DNA from: a bacterium
GTDB lineage: Bacteria > Actinomycetota > Acidimicrobiia > Acidimicrobiales > Bin134
Assembly (NCBI GenBank): GCA_026705465.1
Contig: JAPPAP010000025.1
Location: forward strand, 248,001-312,000
Direction of reading: 5' to 3'
Length of the DNA: 64,000 bases
Shown here: one piece after another, positions 1 through 8,000 of the stretch
Layout: every line of letters starts with the position of its first letter
Numbering within the stretch: the first letter of the stretch is position 1
Notes under the pieces: model-generated
The model's input: only the letters and a program-made list of their open reading frames with translations
Database searches by the model: none
What the model was told of the DNA's origin: nothing
Translations under genes and position numbers: made by a program

Positions 1-295
1 AGGTGGCTTCAAATCCTTCGGTGGTAATGAGGCCAATGGGTGCTCCGCCTGCGGTCAGCAGTGCATTGAGCCCGACGGTGGTGGCGTAGTCGACCGTTTC
101 AGCTCGGCTCAGCACTTCGCTGAGGGTCAGGCCGATATCAACGGCGGCGGCCTCAACCGAGGCCAGCGCCCCGGCAATGAGATTGCCCGGGGTCGACAGG
201 GCCTTGCCCTGCCCCACTGGAAGGAGTCCCCCCGCCGCAGCAGGGATCACTACGGCATCGGTGAACGTCCCCCCGGTGTCAATGCCGATGCGCAC
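1..295 (-). CDS. Hydantoinase/oxoprolinase-type ATPase, N-terminal part (truncated by window edge)
   Basis: Only the first 98 codons are present; the gene runs off the left edge. The protein opens with VRIGIDTGGTFTDAVV, the N-terminal nucleotide-binding signature of the HyuA/5-oxoprolinase A family, which cleaves cyclic amides such as hydantoins or 5-oxoproline with ATP (family knowledge). A second typical stretch, DYATTVGLNALL, lies near residues 74-85. The GTG at 295 is chosen because the family signature begins directly after it; there is no convincing ribosome-binding site. It follows the amidohydrolase gene on the same strand by 37 nt, so the two are probably co-transcribed. Substrate cannot be predicted from this fragment. 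Confidence 0.8.
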   Translation of the reverse strand, partial: MRIGIDTGGTFTDAVVIPAAAGGLLPVGQGKALSTPGNLIAGALASVEAAAVDIGLTLSEVLSRAETVDYATTVGLNALLTAGGAPIGLITTEGFEAT

Positions 296-332
296 AGCTC
301 CGAGGGCCGGAGGAGTCAGAGTAAGCGCAGCC

Positions 333-1619
333 TCAGCGGTTGACGCCCTTGTTCCGGGTGGTGAACCCGGCCAGGTCGCGGTCTTTGCCCTGGTGGCGTC
401 CCTTGTCCAACGACCGCACCGAGATGTCGTGGTCGGCGGCCGAGGCCCGCAGCGCCCCCACCGTGCAGTCGGCCCGGTCCCGATGGGCGAACGGGTCGTA
501 CTGGTACCAAGCCATGGCGTTGAGGTGGGTGATCTTGTCGACCTCGTCGTCGGGCACCCCGGTCAGCGTCTCATCCAACAGTTCGGGGGCGTTGGGCCAA
601 GTGGAGTCGCTGTGGGGATAGTCCATCTCCCAGCAGATGTTGTCGATGCCGATCTCGTGGCGAAGGGCAACTCCCACCGGGTCGTTGATGAAGCAGGTCA
701 GGAAGTTCCGCCGGAACACCTCGCTCGGCAACAGGTTCTCGAAGTCCTGCCCGGTCCACAGGTGGTGCATGTCGTAGGTGCGATCGGCCCGGTCCATGAA
801 ATAGGGGATCCATCCGGTTCCACCCTCCGACAGGGCGATCTTCAGGTCGGGGAACCGGCGGGGGATGGGCGACCACAACAGGTCGGCAGCCGCCTGGCTG
901 ATGTTCATGGGCTGAAGTTGGATCATCACATCCATAGGGGCGTCGGGAGCGGTGATGACCATTTCGCCCGAGGACCCAAGATGAATGGAGCAAACACTGC
1001 CGGTGTCGCTGAATGCCTGCCACAGGGGGTCCCAGTAGTCGCTGTGGAAGCTGGGCTCGCCCAGCTTGGCCGGATTCTCGGTGAAGGTCATGGAGTGGCA
1101 GCCCAGTTCGGCCACCCGGCGCACCTCGGCGGCGCACTCCTCGGCGCTCCAGATCATGGGCAGGGCCATGGGGATGAACCGGCCCGGATAGGCCCCGGCC
1201 CACTCGTGTATGTGCCAGTCGTTGTAGGCCCGGATCAGATCGGCGGCGAACTCCTTGTCGGGGTGGTTGGCAAACAGGCGGCCGGCAAAGCCGGGGAACG
1301 ACGGGAAGCACATGGAGCCCAGCACTCCGGCGGCATCCATGTCCTTGACGCGATCGTGGACGTTGTAGCACCCGGGGCGCATCTCATCGAAGGCGGTGGG
1401 CTCGATGCCGTACTCCTCCTTAGGCCGCCCGGCCACCGCATTCAGGCCCACATTGGGGATGATGGCGCCGTTGAACGACCACACATCATCGCCGGAATCG
1501 GTATGGATCACCTTGGGTGCCTCGTCCCGCCACTTGTTCGGGAGATGGTTGTCGAACATGTCAGGCGGTTCGCACAAGTGGTCGTCCACGCTGACCATGA
1601 TCATGTCGTTCAGGTCCAC
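333..1619 (-). CDS. Amidohydrolase-2 family metal-dependent hydrolase/decarboxylase
   Basis: The 428-residue protein begins with a metal-binding VDDHLCEPPDMF stretch (residues 11-22), matching the first-strand D-x-H motif of the amidohydrolase-2 superfamily (ACMSD-like decarboxylases and hydrolases). A late DYPHSDSTWP segment near residue 333 fits the last metal-binding aspartate region. Actinobacteria encode many such paralogs, usually of unknown substrate. The GTG start at 1619 is preceded by a good GGAGG box with 5 nt spacing. The gene is upstream of the hydantoinase-like gene and divergent from an SDR gene. A second, distantly similar amidohydrolase lies at 40083. The family is secure; the reaction is not known. 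Confidence 0.85.
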   Translation of the reverse strand: MDLNDMIMVSVDDHLCEPPDMFDNHLPNKWRDEAPKVIHTDSGDDVWSFNGAIIPNVGLNAVAGRPKEEYGIEPTAFDEMRPGCYNVHDRVKDMDAAGVLGSMCFPSFPGFAGRLFANHPDKEFAADLIRAYNDWHIHEWAGAYPGRFIPMALPMIWSAEECAAEVRRVAELGCHSMTFTENPAKLGEPSFHSDYWDPLWQAFSDTGSVCSIHLGSSGEMVITAPDAPMDVMIQLQPMNISQAAADLLWSPIPRRFPDLKIALSEGGTGWIPYFMDRADRTYDMHHLWTGQDFENLLPSEVFRRNFLTCFINDPVGVALRHEIGIDNICWEMDYPHSDSTWPNAPELLDETLTGVPDDEVDKITHLNAMAWYQYDPFAHRDRADCTVGALRASAADHDISVRSLDKGRHQGKDRDLAGFTTRNKGVNR

Positions 1620-1725
1620 AGCGTCCTCCGTCGGTTTTCGTCGTTCGCCAGTGTGACCTCAACGATACTTGGCGCAGTAATATTCGCCAGCCGAGCTATC
1701 CCCCCAACCCCCAGGAGGCCCCCCG

Positions 1726-2541
1726 ATGTCCAACCCCATGAGCTACGAAGGCCGCAACGTCGTGGTCACCGGCGCCTACTCCGGCGTGGGAGCCGCGCTG
1801 GTGGAGCTGCTGGCCGATTTGGGTGCGGCGTCGATCACCGCACTGGACATCAAGGAACCTGAGGGCCCGATCACCCGGTACATCCCCACCAACATGGGCG
1901 ACCCGGTTGCAGTGGACGAGGCGGCCGCGGCCATCGACGCCCCGGTACACGTGCTGTTCAACAACGCCGGCATTGCGGCCACCTTCTCGCCCGAAGATGT
2001 GATGAAGGTGAACACCCTGGGATTGATGCGCCTGACCGACGCTTTGTTGCCCAAAATCCCCGCTGGGGGAGCGGTGGTCAATACCGCCTCCATTGCCGGC
2101 ATGAACTGGCCGGCCCACCAGGCCGAGATCACCGAGCTGTTGTCCATCGACGATTGGGACAAAGCGGTGGCCTGGGTGGAGGAGCACCCCGAGGTGGTGG
2201 CCGACGGCTACATGTTCTCGAAGGAGTGCGTGCAGATCTTCACCATGCATGCTGCCAAGGGGATGCTGGCCAACGGTGTGCGCATCGCTAGCGCCTGCCC
2301 GGCGCCCATCGACACCCCGCTGCTGCCCGATTTCAAGGAGACCATGGGCGAAGCGGTCATTGATTGGACCGCAGCCCAGTCCGGCGGTCGCTATGTGACC
2401 GCGGCCGAAGTGGCCAGCCTGCTGGCCTACCTGGGCTCGGACGCGGCGTCGTTCGTGTCGGGCGTGAACGTCAACATCGACAACGCGTTCCAAGGCTCGG
2501 TGATCACCGGCCAGGTGGATTTTGGAGAGTTGGCTGGCTAG
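1726..2541 (+). CDS. Short-chain dehydrogenase/reductase (hydroxysteroid-dehydrogenase-like)
   Basis: A 271-residue SDR with nucleotide-binding motif TGAYSGVG (residues 15-22), NNAG at 79-82, and catalytic S122, Y162 and K166 (YMFSK). About 30 extra residues lie between the serine and the tyrosine (Ser-Tyr distance 40 rather than the usual 13), a spacing known from 3-alpha-hydroxysteroid dehydrogenase/carbonyl reductase-type SDRs. It should oxidise or reduce an alcohol/ketone with NAD(P); substrate unknown. The start is supported by an AGGAGG box 6-7 nt upstream of ATG 1726. It is divergent from the amidohydrolase and convergent with the small gene at 2560. Confidence 0.88.
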   Translation: MSNPMSYEGRNVVVTGAYSGVGAALVELLADLGAASITALDIKEPEGPITRYIPTNMGDPVAVDEAAAAIDAPVHVLFNNAGIAATFSPEDVMKVNTLGLMRLTDALLPKIPAGGAVVNTASIAGMNWPAHQAEITELLSIDDWDKAVAWVEEHPEVVADGYMFSKECVQIFTMHAAKGMLANGVRIASACPAPIDTPLLPDFKETMGEAVIDWTAAQSGGRYVTAAEVASLLAYLGSDAASFVSGVNVNIDNAFQGSVITGQVDFGELAG

Positions 2542-2559
2542 TTCGGCGGGTCGCGGCCG

Positions 2560-3078
2560 CTAGACCGCGGCAGCCAATCGGGCCTGGAGCTCGGCGGTCA
2601 GGTCGGCTACCTGATCGGCAACGTCGGCCAGGATTTCGGCGTCGAGCCCGTCGGCCAATTCAGTCGCACCGGCCTGGGCCAGCATGGGAGCCAGCTCGCC
2701 AGTGCGGATCTTGCCTACCGCCCACTCGGCGATGGGGCCGTGGGCGGTCTCATCGAATGGGATGATGTGGTTCCGCCCGCCACCGGCGTAGTTGTAGTGG
2801 TAGTGGGGAGCATCCTCGAACAGGTCGAAGCGCAGATACTCCCACTGGCCGTCGGCGTCGAAGATGTGCAGCGACACTCCTCGGTCCTCGATGCCCAGAG
2901 GTGCGGTGCGGCGCAACTCCTCGATGTAGGCCTCGTCGGCCTGGTAGTACTCCATCAGCGCCTCGGGCGTGAGGTTGCGGTACTCCACACCGATCTTGAG
3001 CACCCCGGCGTCGAAGTAGGTGGTGCGGGCGTCGTCGGGCCGCATGGGCGGCATGTCATAGACGTGGCCGATCTCCAT
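2560..3078 (-). CDS. Conserved-looking hypothetical protein, 172 residues
   Basis: I do not recognise a named family with certainty. The protein is soluble and acidic, with no signal peptide. It has an aromatic-rich middle (FEDAPHYHYNYAGGGRNHII) and a long C-terminal helix of Ala, Asp and Leu residues. ATG 3078 is preferred over an in-frame TTG nine bases upstream because a TACGCT -10 box ends 8 nt before it, which fits a leaderless mRNA and would leave the TTG inside the promoter. It lies convergent to the SDR and divergent from the acyl-CoA ligase at 3153. It could be an accessory protein of this catabolic block, but nothing in the sequence proves that. Confidence 0.65.
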   Translation of the reverse strand: MEIGHVYDMPPMRPDDARTTYFDAGVLKIGVEYRNLTPEALMEYYQADEAYIEELRRTAPLGIEDRGVSLHIFDADGQWEYLRFDLFEDAPHYHYNYAGGGRNHIIPFDETAHGPIAEWAVGKIRTGELAPMLAQAGATELADGLDAEILADVADQVADLTAELQARLAAAV

Positions 3079-3086
3079 GGGCGCCA

Positions 3087-3092
3087 AGCGTA
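3087..3092 (-). promoter_or_regulatory. -10 box TACGCT of the gene starting at 3078
   Basis: TACGCT ends 8 nt before ATG 3078, so the transcript should begin at or next to the start codon (leaderless). Confidence 0.45.
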
Positions 3093-3137
3093 GCCGGTGG
3101 TGTCCGTTCTGCCTCTTGGCGCGACCCCTCCGATAAC

Positions 3138-3143
3138 TACCAT
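3138..3143 (+). promoter_or_regulatory. -10 box TACCAT of the acyl-CoA ligase gene at 3153
   Basis: TACCAT lies 9 nt before ATG 3153, leaving at most a few untranslated bases. No convincing -35 box is seen. Confidence 0.4.
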
Positions 3144-3152
3144 CGGAATCTC

Positions 3153-5234
3153 ATGGCCCAGCGGCGAGGCGACCTTGAGGAGTTCTTCCACCCGGACGGG
3201 GTGGTGGTGATCGGCGGCATCGACCGCACTCAGACCGAGGATGCGCTACGGGCGGCGATGGATTCCCGCTGGGGGGTGGGAAACTGGCATCTGGTCAATC
3301 CCAAGGGCGGGTCCATTGGATCAGTGCCCATCTACGAGACCGTGGCCGACGTGCCTGAATCGGTCACGCTGGCGGTGATCTCCACCCCGCCTGCGGCCTG
3401 TGCTCAAGTCGTGGACCAGTGCGGGGCCGTCGGGGTCCGTTTCGCCATCGTGTTCTCCTCTGGTTTCAGCGAGGTCGGTCCCGAGGGGGCCACTCTGGAG
3501 GCCGAACTGGGGGAAGCGGGCCGCCGCAACAACATCCGCATCTTCGGCCCCAACACCAATACCAACGCCTTTGAGCCGGTTCCCGAGGTGCCCGGGCTGC
3601 GAGGGGGCAAGATCGGTGTGGTCACCCAGTCGGGCCACAATGGTCGGCCCATCATGCAGGGGGTTCACTTCGGCATCGGGTTCAGCCGCCAAGTGCCGTG
3701 CGGCAACGAAGTTGACCTCGAAGTGAGCGACTTCATCGAGTATTTCGCCTACGACGACGACACCGCGGTGATCGCTGGCTACATCGAGGGCTTCTGCTCA
3801 GCCGAGAAGCTGCGAACCGCTCTGGAGGCGGCCAACGCTCAAGGCAAGCCGGTGGTGATCTTGAAGATCGGAGCCACAGATGCGGGGTCGCGCATGGCGT
3901 CGTCGCACACTGGCCACCTAACTGGATCAGACGAGGTGATCGACGGACTGTTCGAGCAGTACGGGGTGGTGCGGGTGCGCGACCTCGACGAGCTGCTGGA
4001 GTCGGCCGCCCTTTTCGCCAAGCTGGGCCCGGGGGTGGCTGAGGGGGCTGGGCTGTACTCCATTTCCGGGGGGTCGAGCACGCTAATGGCCGAGGCTGCC
4101 GAGTTGGCCGGAGTGGTCGCGCCCTTGCTGGCCGAGGAGACCCAGGAGAAGCTGCACCGGCACATCCCCGGCTATCTGTCGGTGTCCAACCCGGTGGACA
4201 ACGGGGGAACGTTCATAACCACTCAGCCCGCGGAGATTCGCCGCGAAGTGATCCGAGACATCTGCGACGATGCGGCGGTGGGCTACACGGTGGTGGGAAT
4301 CACCGGTGCGGTGGCGTCCATGACCGACCCGCTGGGAGACGACATCTTGGCTTTGGTCGACGAGGTGCACAAGCCGATCATCGCCACGTGGAACTCGTTC
4401 AAGGTGGACGAGCTGGGGTTCGATCGGTTGGTGGAGTCGGGGATCCCGCTGTTCCGCTCCTTCCGAGGCTGTTTCACAGCGCTGGCCGCCTATCACCGCT
4501 ATCAGCGCCACCAGGCTACGTTCCGAGTGCGCCCACCGCTGCCCCGGGCAGTTCCGGCGGCAGCAGAGGCGGCCCTCGATGCTGTGCCGCCCGACGCGGG
4601 AGCGGTGCTCCGGGCCTTCGGGTTGCCGCTGGCGGCCGGTGAGGTGGCGAGCTCGGCCAGCGATGCCCGCCGGGCAGCGGACGGGATCGGCCTGCCGGTA
4701 GCGGTGAAGATCGCCTCGGCCGACTTCCCCCATAAGTCAGATGCCGGCCTTGTGGTGCTTGGACTGGAGTCCCTCGATGAAGTGGAGCGGGCGGCCCAGG
4801 CGGTGTTGGACCGGGCTCGGGCCGCTGCTCCCGATTCGGCCATCGACGGAGTCGAGGTCCAGCAGATGGTGGTCGGCGGCACCGAGATGATCGTGGGGGT
4901 GACCCGCGATCCCACCCTCGGCCCCGCAGTCATGGTGGGCACCGGCGGAGTGTTCACCGAGATCTTGGCCGACACCGCCGTGCGCCCATTGCCGCTGGAC
5001 GAGGCCGACGCCTACGAGATGATCCGCTCCCTGAAGGGCTTTCCCCTGCTCGACGGGGCCCGGGGTCGCCCGCCCGCCGATGTGGACACACTCGCCCAAG
5101 TGGTTATGTCCACCGCAACCCTGGCCGCTGCCTTGGGAGATCGGCTTGTCGAGCTCGACCTGAACCCGGTCGTTGTACTCGACCGCGGCCAGGGTGCTGT
5201 TGTCGTCGACCATCTCATGATCCTGGCCGACTGA
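3153..5234 (+). CDS. ADP-forming acyl-CoA ligase, fused alpha-beta type
   Basis: At 693 residues it joins a CoA-binding domain (about 1-140), a succinyl-CoA-ligase-like domain carrying the phosphohistidine motif SSHTGHLTG (H252), and an ATP-grasp domain (about 480-690). This is the order of the acetate-CoA ligase (ADP-forming)/acyl-CoA synthetase (NDP-forming) superfamily, which makes acyl-CoA and ADP plus phosphate, or runs in reverse (family knowledge). The acid used is unknown. A TACCAT -10 box precedes ATG 3153. A second, clearly diverged member lies at 8001-9989, so the region holds two separate ligases of this type along with an AMP-forming ligase. Confidence 0.9.
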   Translation: MAQRRGDLEEFFHPDGVVVIGGIDRTQTEDALRAAMDSRWGVGNWHLVNPKGGSIGSVPIYETVADVPESVTLAVISTPPAACAQVVDQCGAVGVRFAIVFSSGFSEVGPEGATLEAELGEAGRRNNIRIFGPNTNTNAFEPVPEVPGLRGGKIGVVTQSGHNGRPIMQGVHFGIGFSRQVPCGNEVDLEVSDFIEYFAYDDDTAVIAGYIEGFCSAEKLRTALEAANAQGKPVVILKIGATDAGSRMASSHTGHLTGSDEVIDGLFEQYGVVRVRDLDELLESAALFAKLGPGVAEGAGLYSISGGSSTLMAEAAELAGVVAPLLAEETQEKLHRHIPGYLSVSNPVDNGGTFITTQPAEIRREVIRDICDDAAVGYTVVGITGAVASMTDPLGDDILALVDEVHKPIIATWNSFKVDELGFDRLVESGIPLFRSFRGCFTALAAYHRYQRHQATFRVRPPLPRAVPAAAEAALDAVPPDAGAVLRAFGLPLAAGEVASSASDARRAADGIGLPVAVKIASADFPHKSDAGLVVLGLESLDEVERAAQAVLDRARAAAPDSAIDGVEVQQMVVGGTEMIVGVTRDPTLGPAVMVGTGGVFTEILADTAVRPLPLDEADAYEMIRSLKGFPLLDGARGRPPADVDTLAQVVMSTATLAAALGDRLVELDLNPVVVLDRGQGAVVVDHLMILAD

Positions 5235-5258
5235 CTGTCGAAGGCCGGAGTCAGGCGA

Positions 5259-6749
5259 CTAGGACCACAACTCGTCGCGAAGTTTGGTGCGGAGGACTTT
5301 GCCGGTGGGGTCGCGGTCAACGGCAGGGCGGATGATGTAGCGGCGGGGACGCTTGTAGCCGGCGAGGTGCTCAGCGCAGGCGGTGTCGATGGCCGCGGTC
5401 ACCGCGTCGGGGGCAAAACCGTCGGCCACGGCCAGATACACCACCACCTGCTCGCCCCGGTCGGGGTCAGGACCGCCCACCGCGCAGGCATCGGCCACCC
5501 CGTCGACGGCGAACACCACGTCTTCGATCTCAGCCGGATAGATGTTCACCCCGGCGGCAACGATCACCTCCGAGCTGCGTCCCGACAAGTACAGGTAGCC
5601 GTCCTCATCGAGGTAGCCGATGTCGCCCACCGAGAAGAACCCGGCATTGTTGTAGGCATCGTCGGTCTTGTCTTCGGCGTTGATGTAGCGGAAATAGCGC
5701 CCCTCAGGGCGGCGGAAATACACGGTGCCGGGCTCTCCAGGACCCAGTAGCTCGCCGTTGTCGTCCACGATCTGGATGGCCAGCTCCCCGATGGGGGTAC
5801 CCACGGTGCCGGGCCGAGCCAGCCATTCGTGCGAGTTGCACATAGTCATGCCGCCCTCGGTGAAGCCGTAGTACTCGGTGAAGATGGGCCCCCACCACTC
5901 GATCATGCGCTGCTTCAGCGGCACGGGGCAGGGCTCGCCGCCGTGGAGGACAGTGGCCAAGCGGGAGTGGTCCAGCTCGGCCTTGCGCTCGTCGGGCAGG
6001 GCCAAGAGCTGGCGGAACATGGTGGGGACCATGATGGTGGCGGTCACGCCGTCGTTGATCACCTCCACCGCTTGACCCGCGTCCCACCGTCCCATGACCC
6101 GCATAGGAGCGCCGTTGGCCAGTGCCCCTAGGGCAAAGACCAGGGGAGCGCCGTGGAAGAGCTGGGCCACCATGAGGTGCTTGCCGTCGCGGGGAAGCCC
6201 CAGTCCCTGAGCGCCCAGTGACGAGAACTCCCACCACTGCTCGAAAGTCGAATCGGAGTCCAGGGTGCGTTCCACGCCCTTGGGACGACCGGTGGTGCCT
6301 GAGGTGTAGGGAATCCGATAACCAGTGCCCCCCGCCGGAAACGGTGTCGGGTCTTGGGCATCCACCCAGCCATCGAAATCGTCGCCAATCCACACCACAG
6401 GGCGGTCGCCCGCCGCGTCTCGGGCTGCGGGGGCGTCGGCAACCACCAGTGCTGACCCGGCGTCGTCCAAAACGTAGGCGATCTCGGTGGCGGTCCAGTT
6501 GGTCTTGATCGGGGTCATCTTCAGCCCGGCCCGGAAGCAGGCCAGCATGACTTCCACAAACTCGGTGCGGTTGGAGCACACCAGCCCCACATGATCCCCC
6601 GGAGAGGCACCGGCGGCCTGCAATCCCCGGCCGATGGCGTGGGTGCGGCGGTCCAACTCGGCCCATGTCACCTGGTGGGAGTCGTCCTCCAACGCCAGGT
6701 CATCCGGGTCCCGCTTGGCCAACTCAGCCAGCACCGAGGGTTCGCTCAC
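5259..6749 (-). CDS. AMP-forming acyl-CoA synthetase (FadD-like)
   Basis: A 496-residue ANL-superfamily enzyme. The phosphate-binding loop TSGTTGRPKGVE is at residues 149-160, a YYGFTEGG adenylate-binding stretch lies in the middle, and the C-terminal catalytic lysine is in DPTGKVLRTK (K484). It should activate a carboxylic acid to acyl-AMP and then acyl-CoA. Chain length cannot be predicted. GTG 6749 is the start, with TAGTGT ending 7 nt upstream. It is convergent with the ADP-forming ligase gene ending at 5234 and sits downstream of an acyl-CoA dehydrogenase gene on the same strand, which suggests fatty-acid or related catabolism. Confidence 0.9.
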   Translation of the reverse strand: MSEPSVLAELAKRDPDDLALEDDSHQVTWAELDRRTHAIGRGLQAAGASPGDHVGLVCSNRTEFVEVMLACFRAGLKMTPIKTNWTATEIAYVLDDAGSALVVADAPAARDAAGDRPVVWIGDDFDGWVDAQDPTPFPAGGTGYRIPYTSGTTGRPKGVERTLDSDSTFEQWWEFSSLGAQGLGLPRDGKHLMVAQLFHGAPLVFALGALANGAPMRVMGRWDAGQAVEVINDGVTATIMVPTMFRQLLALPDERKAELDHSRLATVLHGGEPCPVPLKQRMIEWWGPIFTEYYGFTEGGMTMCNSHEWLARPGTVGTPIGELAIQIVDDNGELLGPGEPGTVYFRRPEGRYFRYINAEDKTDDAYNNAGFFSVGDIGYLDEDGYLYLSGRSSEVIVAAGVNIYPAEIEDVVFAVDGVADACAVGGPDPDRGEQVVVYLAVADGFAPDAVTAAIDTACAEHLAGYKRPRRYIIRPAVDRDPTGKVLRTKLRDELWS

Positions 6750-6756
6750 CGCTGCG

Positions 6757-6762
6757 ACACTA
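6757..6762 (-). promoter_or_regulatory. -10 box TAGTGT of the AMP-forming ligase gene
   Basis: TAGTGT ends 7 nt before GTG 6749, consistent with a leaderless mRNA made separately from the upstream dehydrogenase gene. Confidence 0.45.
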
Positions 6763-6824
6763 CCGACCTCGTTTGCAACAGCCGGAGTCCAGGCGGATCG
6801 CCTGGATGCCGAGTCCGATCCCGG

Positions 6825-7976
6825 TCAGGAGGGCTGGCGGCCGACGCCGATTTGGCGGGCGATGATGTTGCGCTGGATCTCGCTGGAGCCGGCGCCGATG
6901 GTTCCGAGGCGAGCGTTGCGCCAGTGGAGCTGCATATTGGAGTCGAGGGTGTAGCCATAGCCGCCCATCACCTGCATGCCGGTGTAGCTGGCCCGCATCA
7001 TGGCCTCGCTGATCCACAGCTTGGCCATCGACACTTCCAGCGAGCACGGCTCGCCGGCGGCGATGCGCCGGGCCAGGTCCCAGGTAAGGGTGCGGGCGAT
7101 GTTCACGTCGACGGCCACGTCGGCCAGCATGTGCTGGATGGCCTGAAAGCGCCCGATGGCCTGGCCGAACTGCTCCCGGGTGTTGGCGTATTCGATGGCT
7201 TCCTCCAAGATGGCCTCCATCGGCCCCAGGTTGATGGGCAGCGAGGAGAACCGCTCCCGTTCGAGATTGGCCTGGAGGTTGCGGTGCCCCTGGCCCTCGG
7301 CCCCCAAGATGTTGTCGACCGGCACCCGCACATCGGTGTAGGTGACCATGTTGGTCCCGCTGGCCCGCTCGCCGATGGTCTCGACGGGGGTGATCTCGAT
7401 GCCAGAACTGGACAGGTCCACCACGAAGAAGGTGATGCCGTCCTGCTTTTTCGGCTCGTCGGAAGTGCGAGTGGCCAGCAGCACGTAGTCGGCGTGACGG
7501 GCGAAGGAGTTCCACATCTTGGTCCCGTTCACCACGTAGTGATCGCCGTCGCGCACCGCCCGGCACTTCAGGTTGAAGGCGTCTGATCCGGCGTCGGGCT
7601 CGCTGAGCGAGAAGCAGAACTTGTATTCGCCGCTGGCGATGCCAGGCAGAAACCGCTCGCACTGCTCTTCGGTTCCGTAGATCTGCAAACCCCCGGAGGC
7701 GTGGATGGCCGATCGGTACACCATGATGGCGAACGACATCATGGCTCGGCTTAGCTCGTGCAAGACGATGGCCACCTCCACGATGCCGCCCCCCTGGCCG
7801 CCGTACTGCTCGGGGATGCCCACCCCCATGAACCCGGCGTCGGCAAACCGCTGGTAAGTCTCCAGCGGGGGCTCTCCCTTGATGTCCCACTCCCGGGCGA
7901 ACCCGTCGGGCATCTCATTGGCGGCAAATGCCCGCACCGATTCCCGCAGCATCTCCTGTTCGGGGGTGAACTCCAT
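6825..7976 (-). CDS. Acyl-CoA dehydrogenase
   Basis: A 383-residue flavoprotein of the acyl-CoA dehydrogenase superfamily: N-terminal helical domain, central FAD-contacting CFSLSEPDAGSD stretch (about residue 130), and C-terminal helical domain with QVMGGYGYT and SSEIQRNIIARQIG. It should desaturate an acyl-CoA and pass electrons to ETF. In the C-terminal motif the glutamate of the MCAD-type YEGT position reads as alanine (IGAGSSEIQ), so the catalytic base probably sits elsewhere, as in isovaleryl-CoA-type enzymes. The start is supported by a GGGAGG box before ATG 7976. The gene lies 24 nt downstream of the ADP-forming ligase gene on the same strand, in an operon that begins with the cupin gene. 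Confidence 0.92.
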   Translation of the reverse strand: MEFTPEQEMLRESVRAFAANEMPDGFAREWDIKGEPPLETYQRFADAGFMGVGIPEQYGGQGGGIVEVAIVLHELSRAMMSFAIMVYRSAIHASGGLQIYGTEEQCERFLPGIASGEYKFCFSLSEPDAGSDAFNLKCRAVRDGDHYVVNGTKMWNSFARHADYVLLATRTSDEPKKQDGITFFVVDLSSSGIEITPVETIGERASGTNMVTYTDVRVPVDNILGAEGQGHRNLQANLERERFSSLPINLGPMEAILEEAIEYANTREQFGQAIGRFQAIQHMLADVAVDVNIARTLTWDLARRIAAGEPCSLEVSMAKLWISEAMMRASYTGMQVMGGYGYTLDSNMQLHWRNARLGTIGAGSSEIQRNIIARQIGVGRQPS

Positions 7977-8000
7977 GGTGCCTCCCTCAGGAGCCGATAC

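Noticed and set aside
177-1862. Long open frame on the plus strand (561 codons)
   Set aside because: It runs opposite the amidohydrolase gene, whose motifs are clear, and into the SDR gene. Its protein is a His/Val/Gly-rich shadow typical of high-GC antisense frames.
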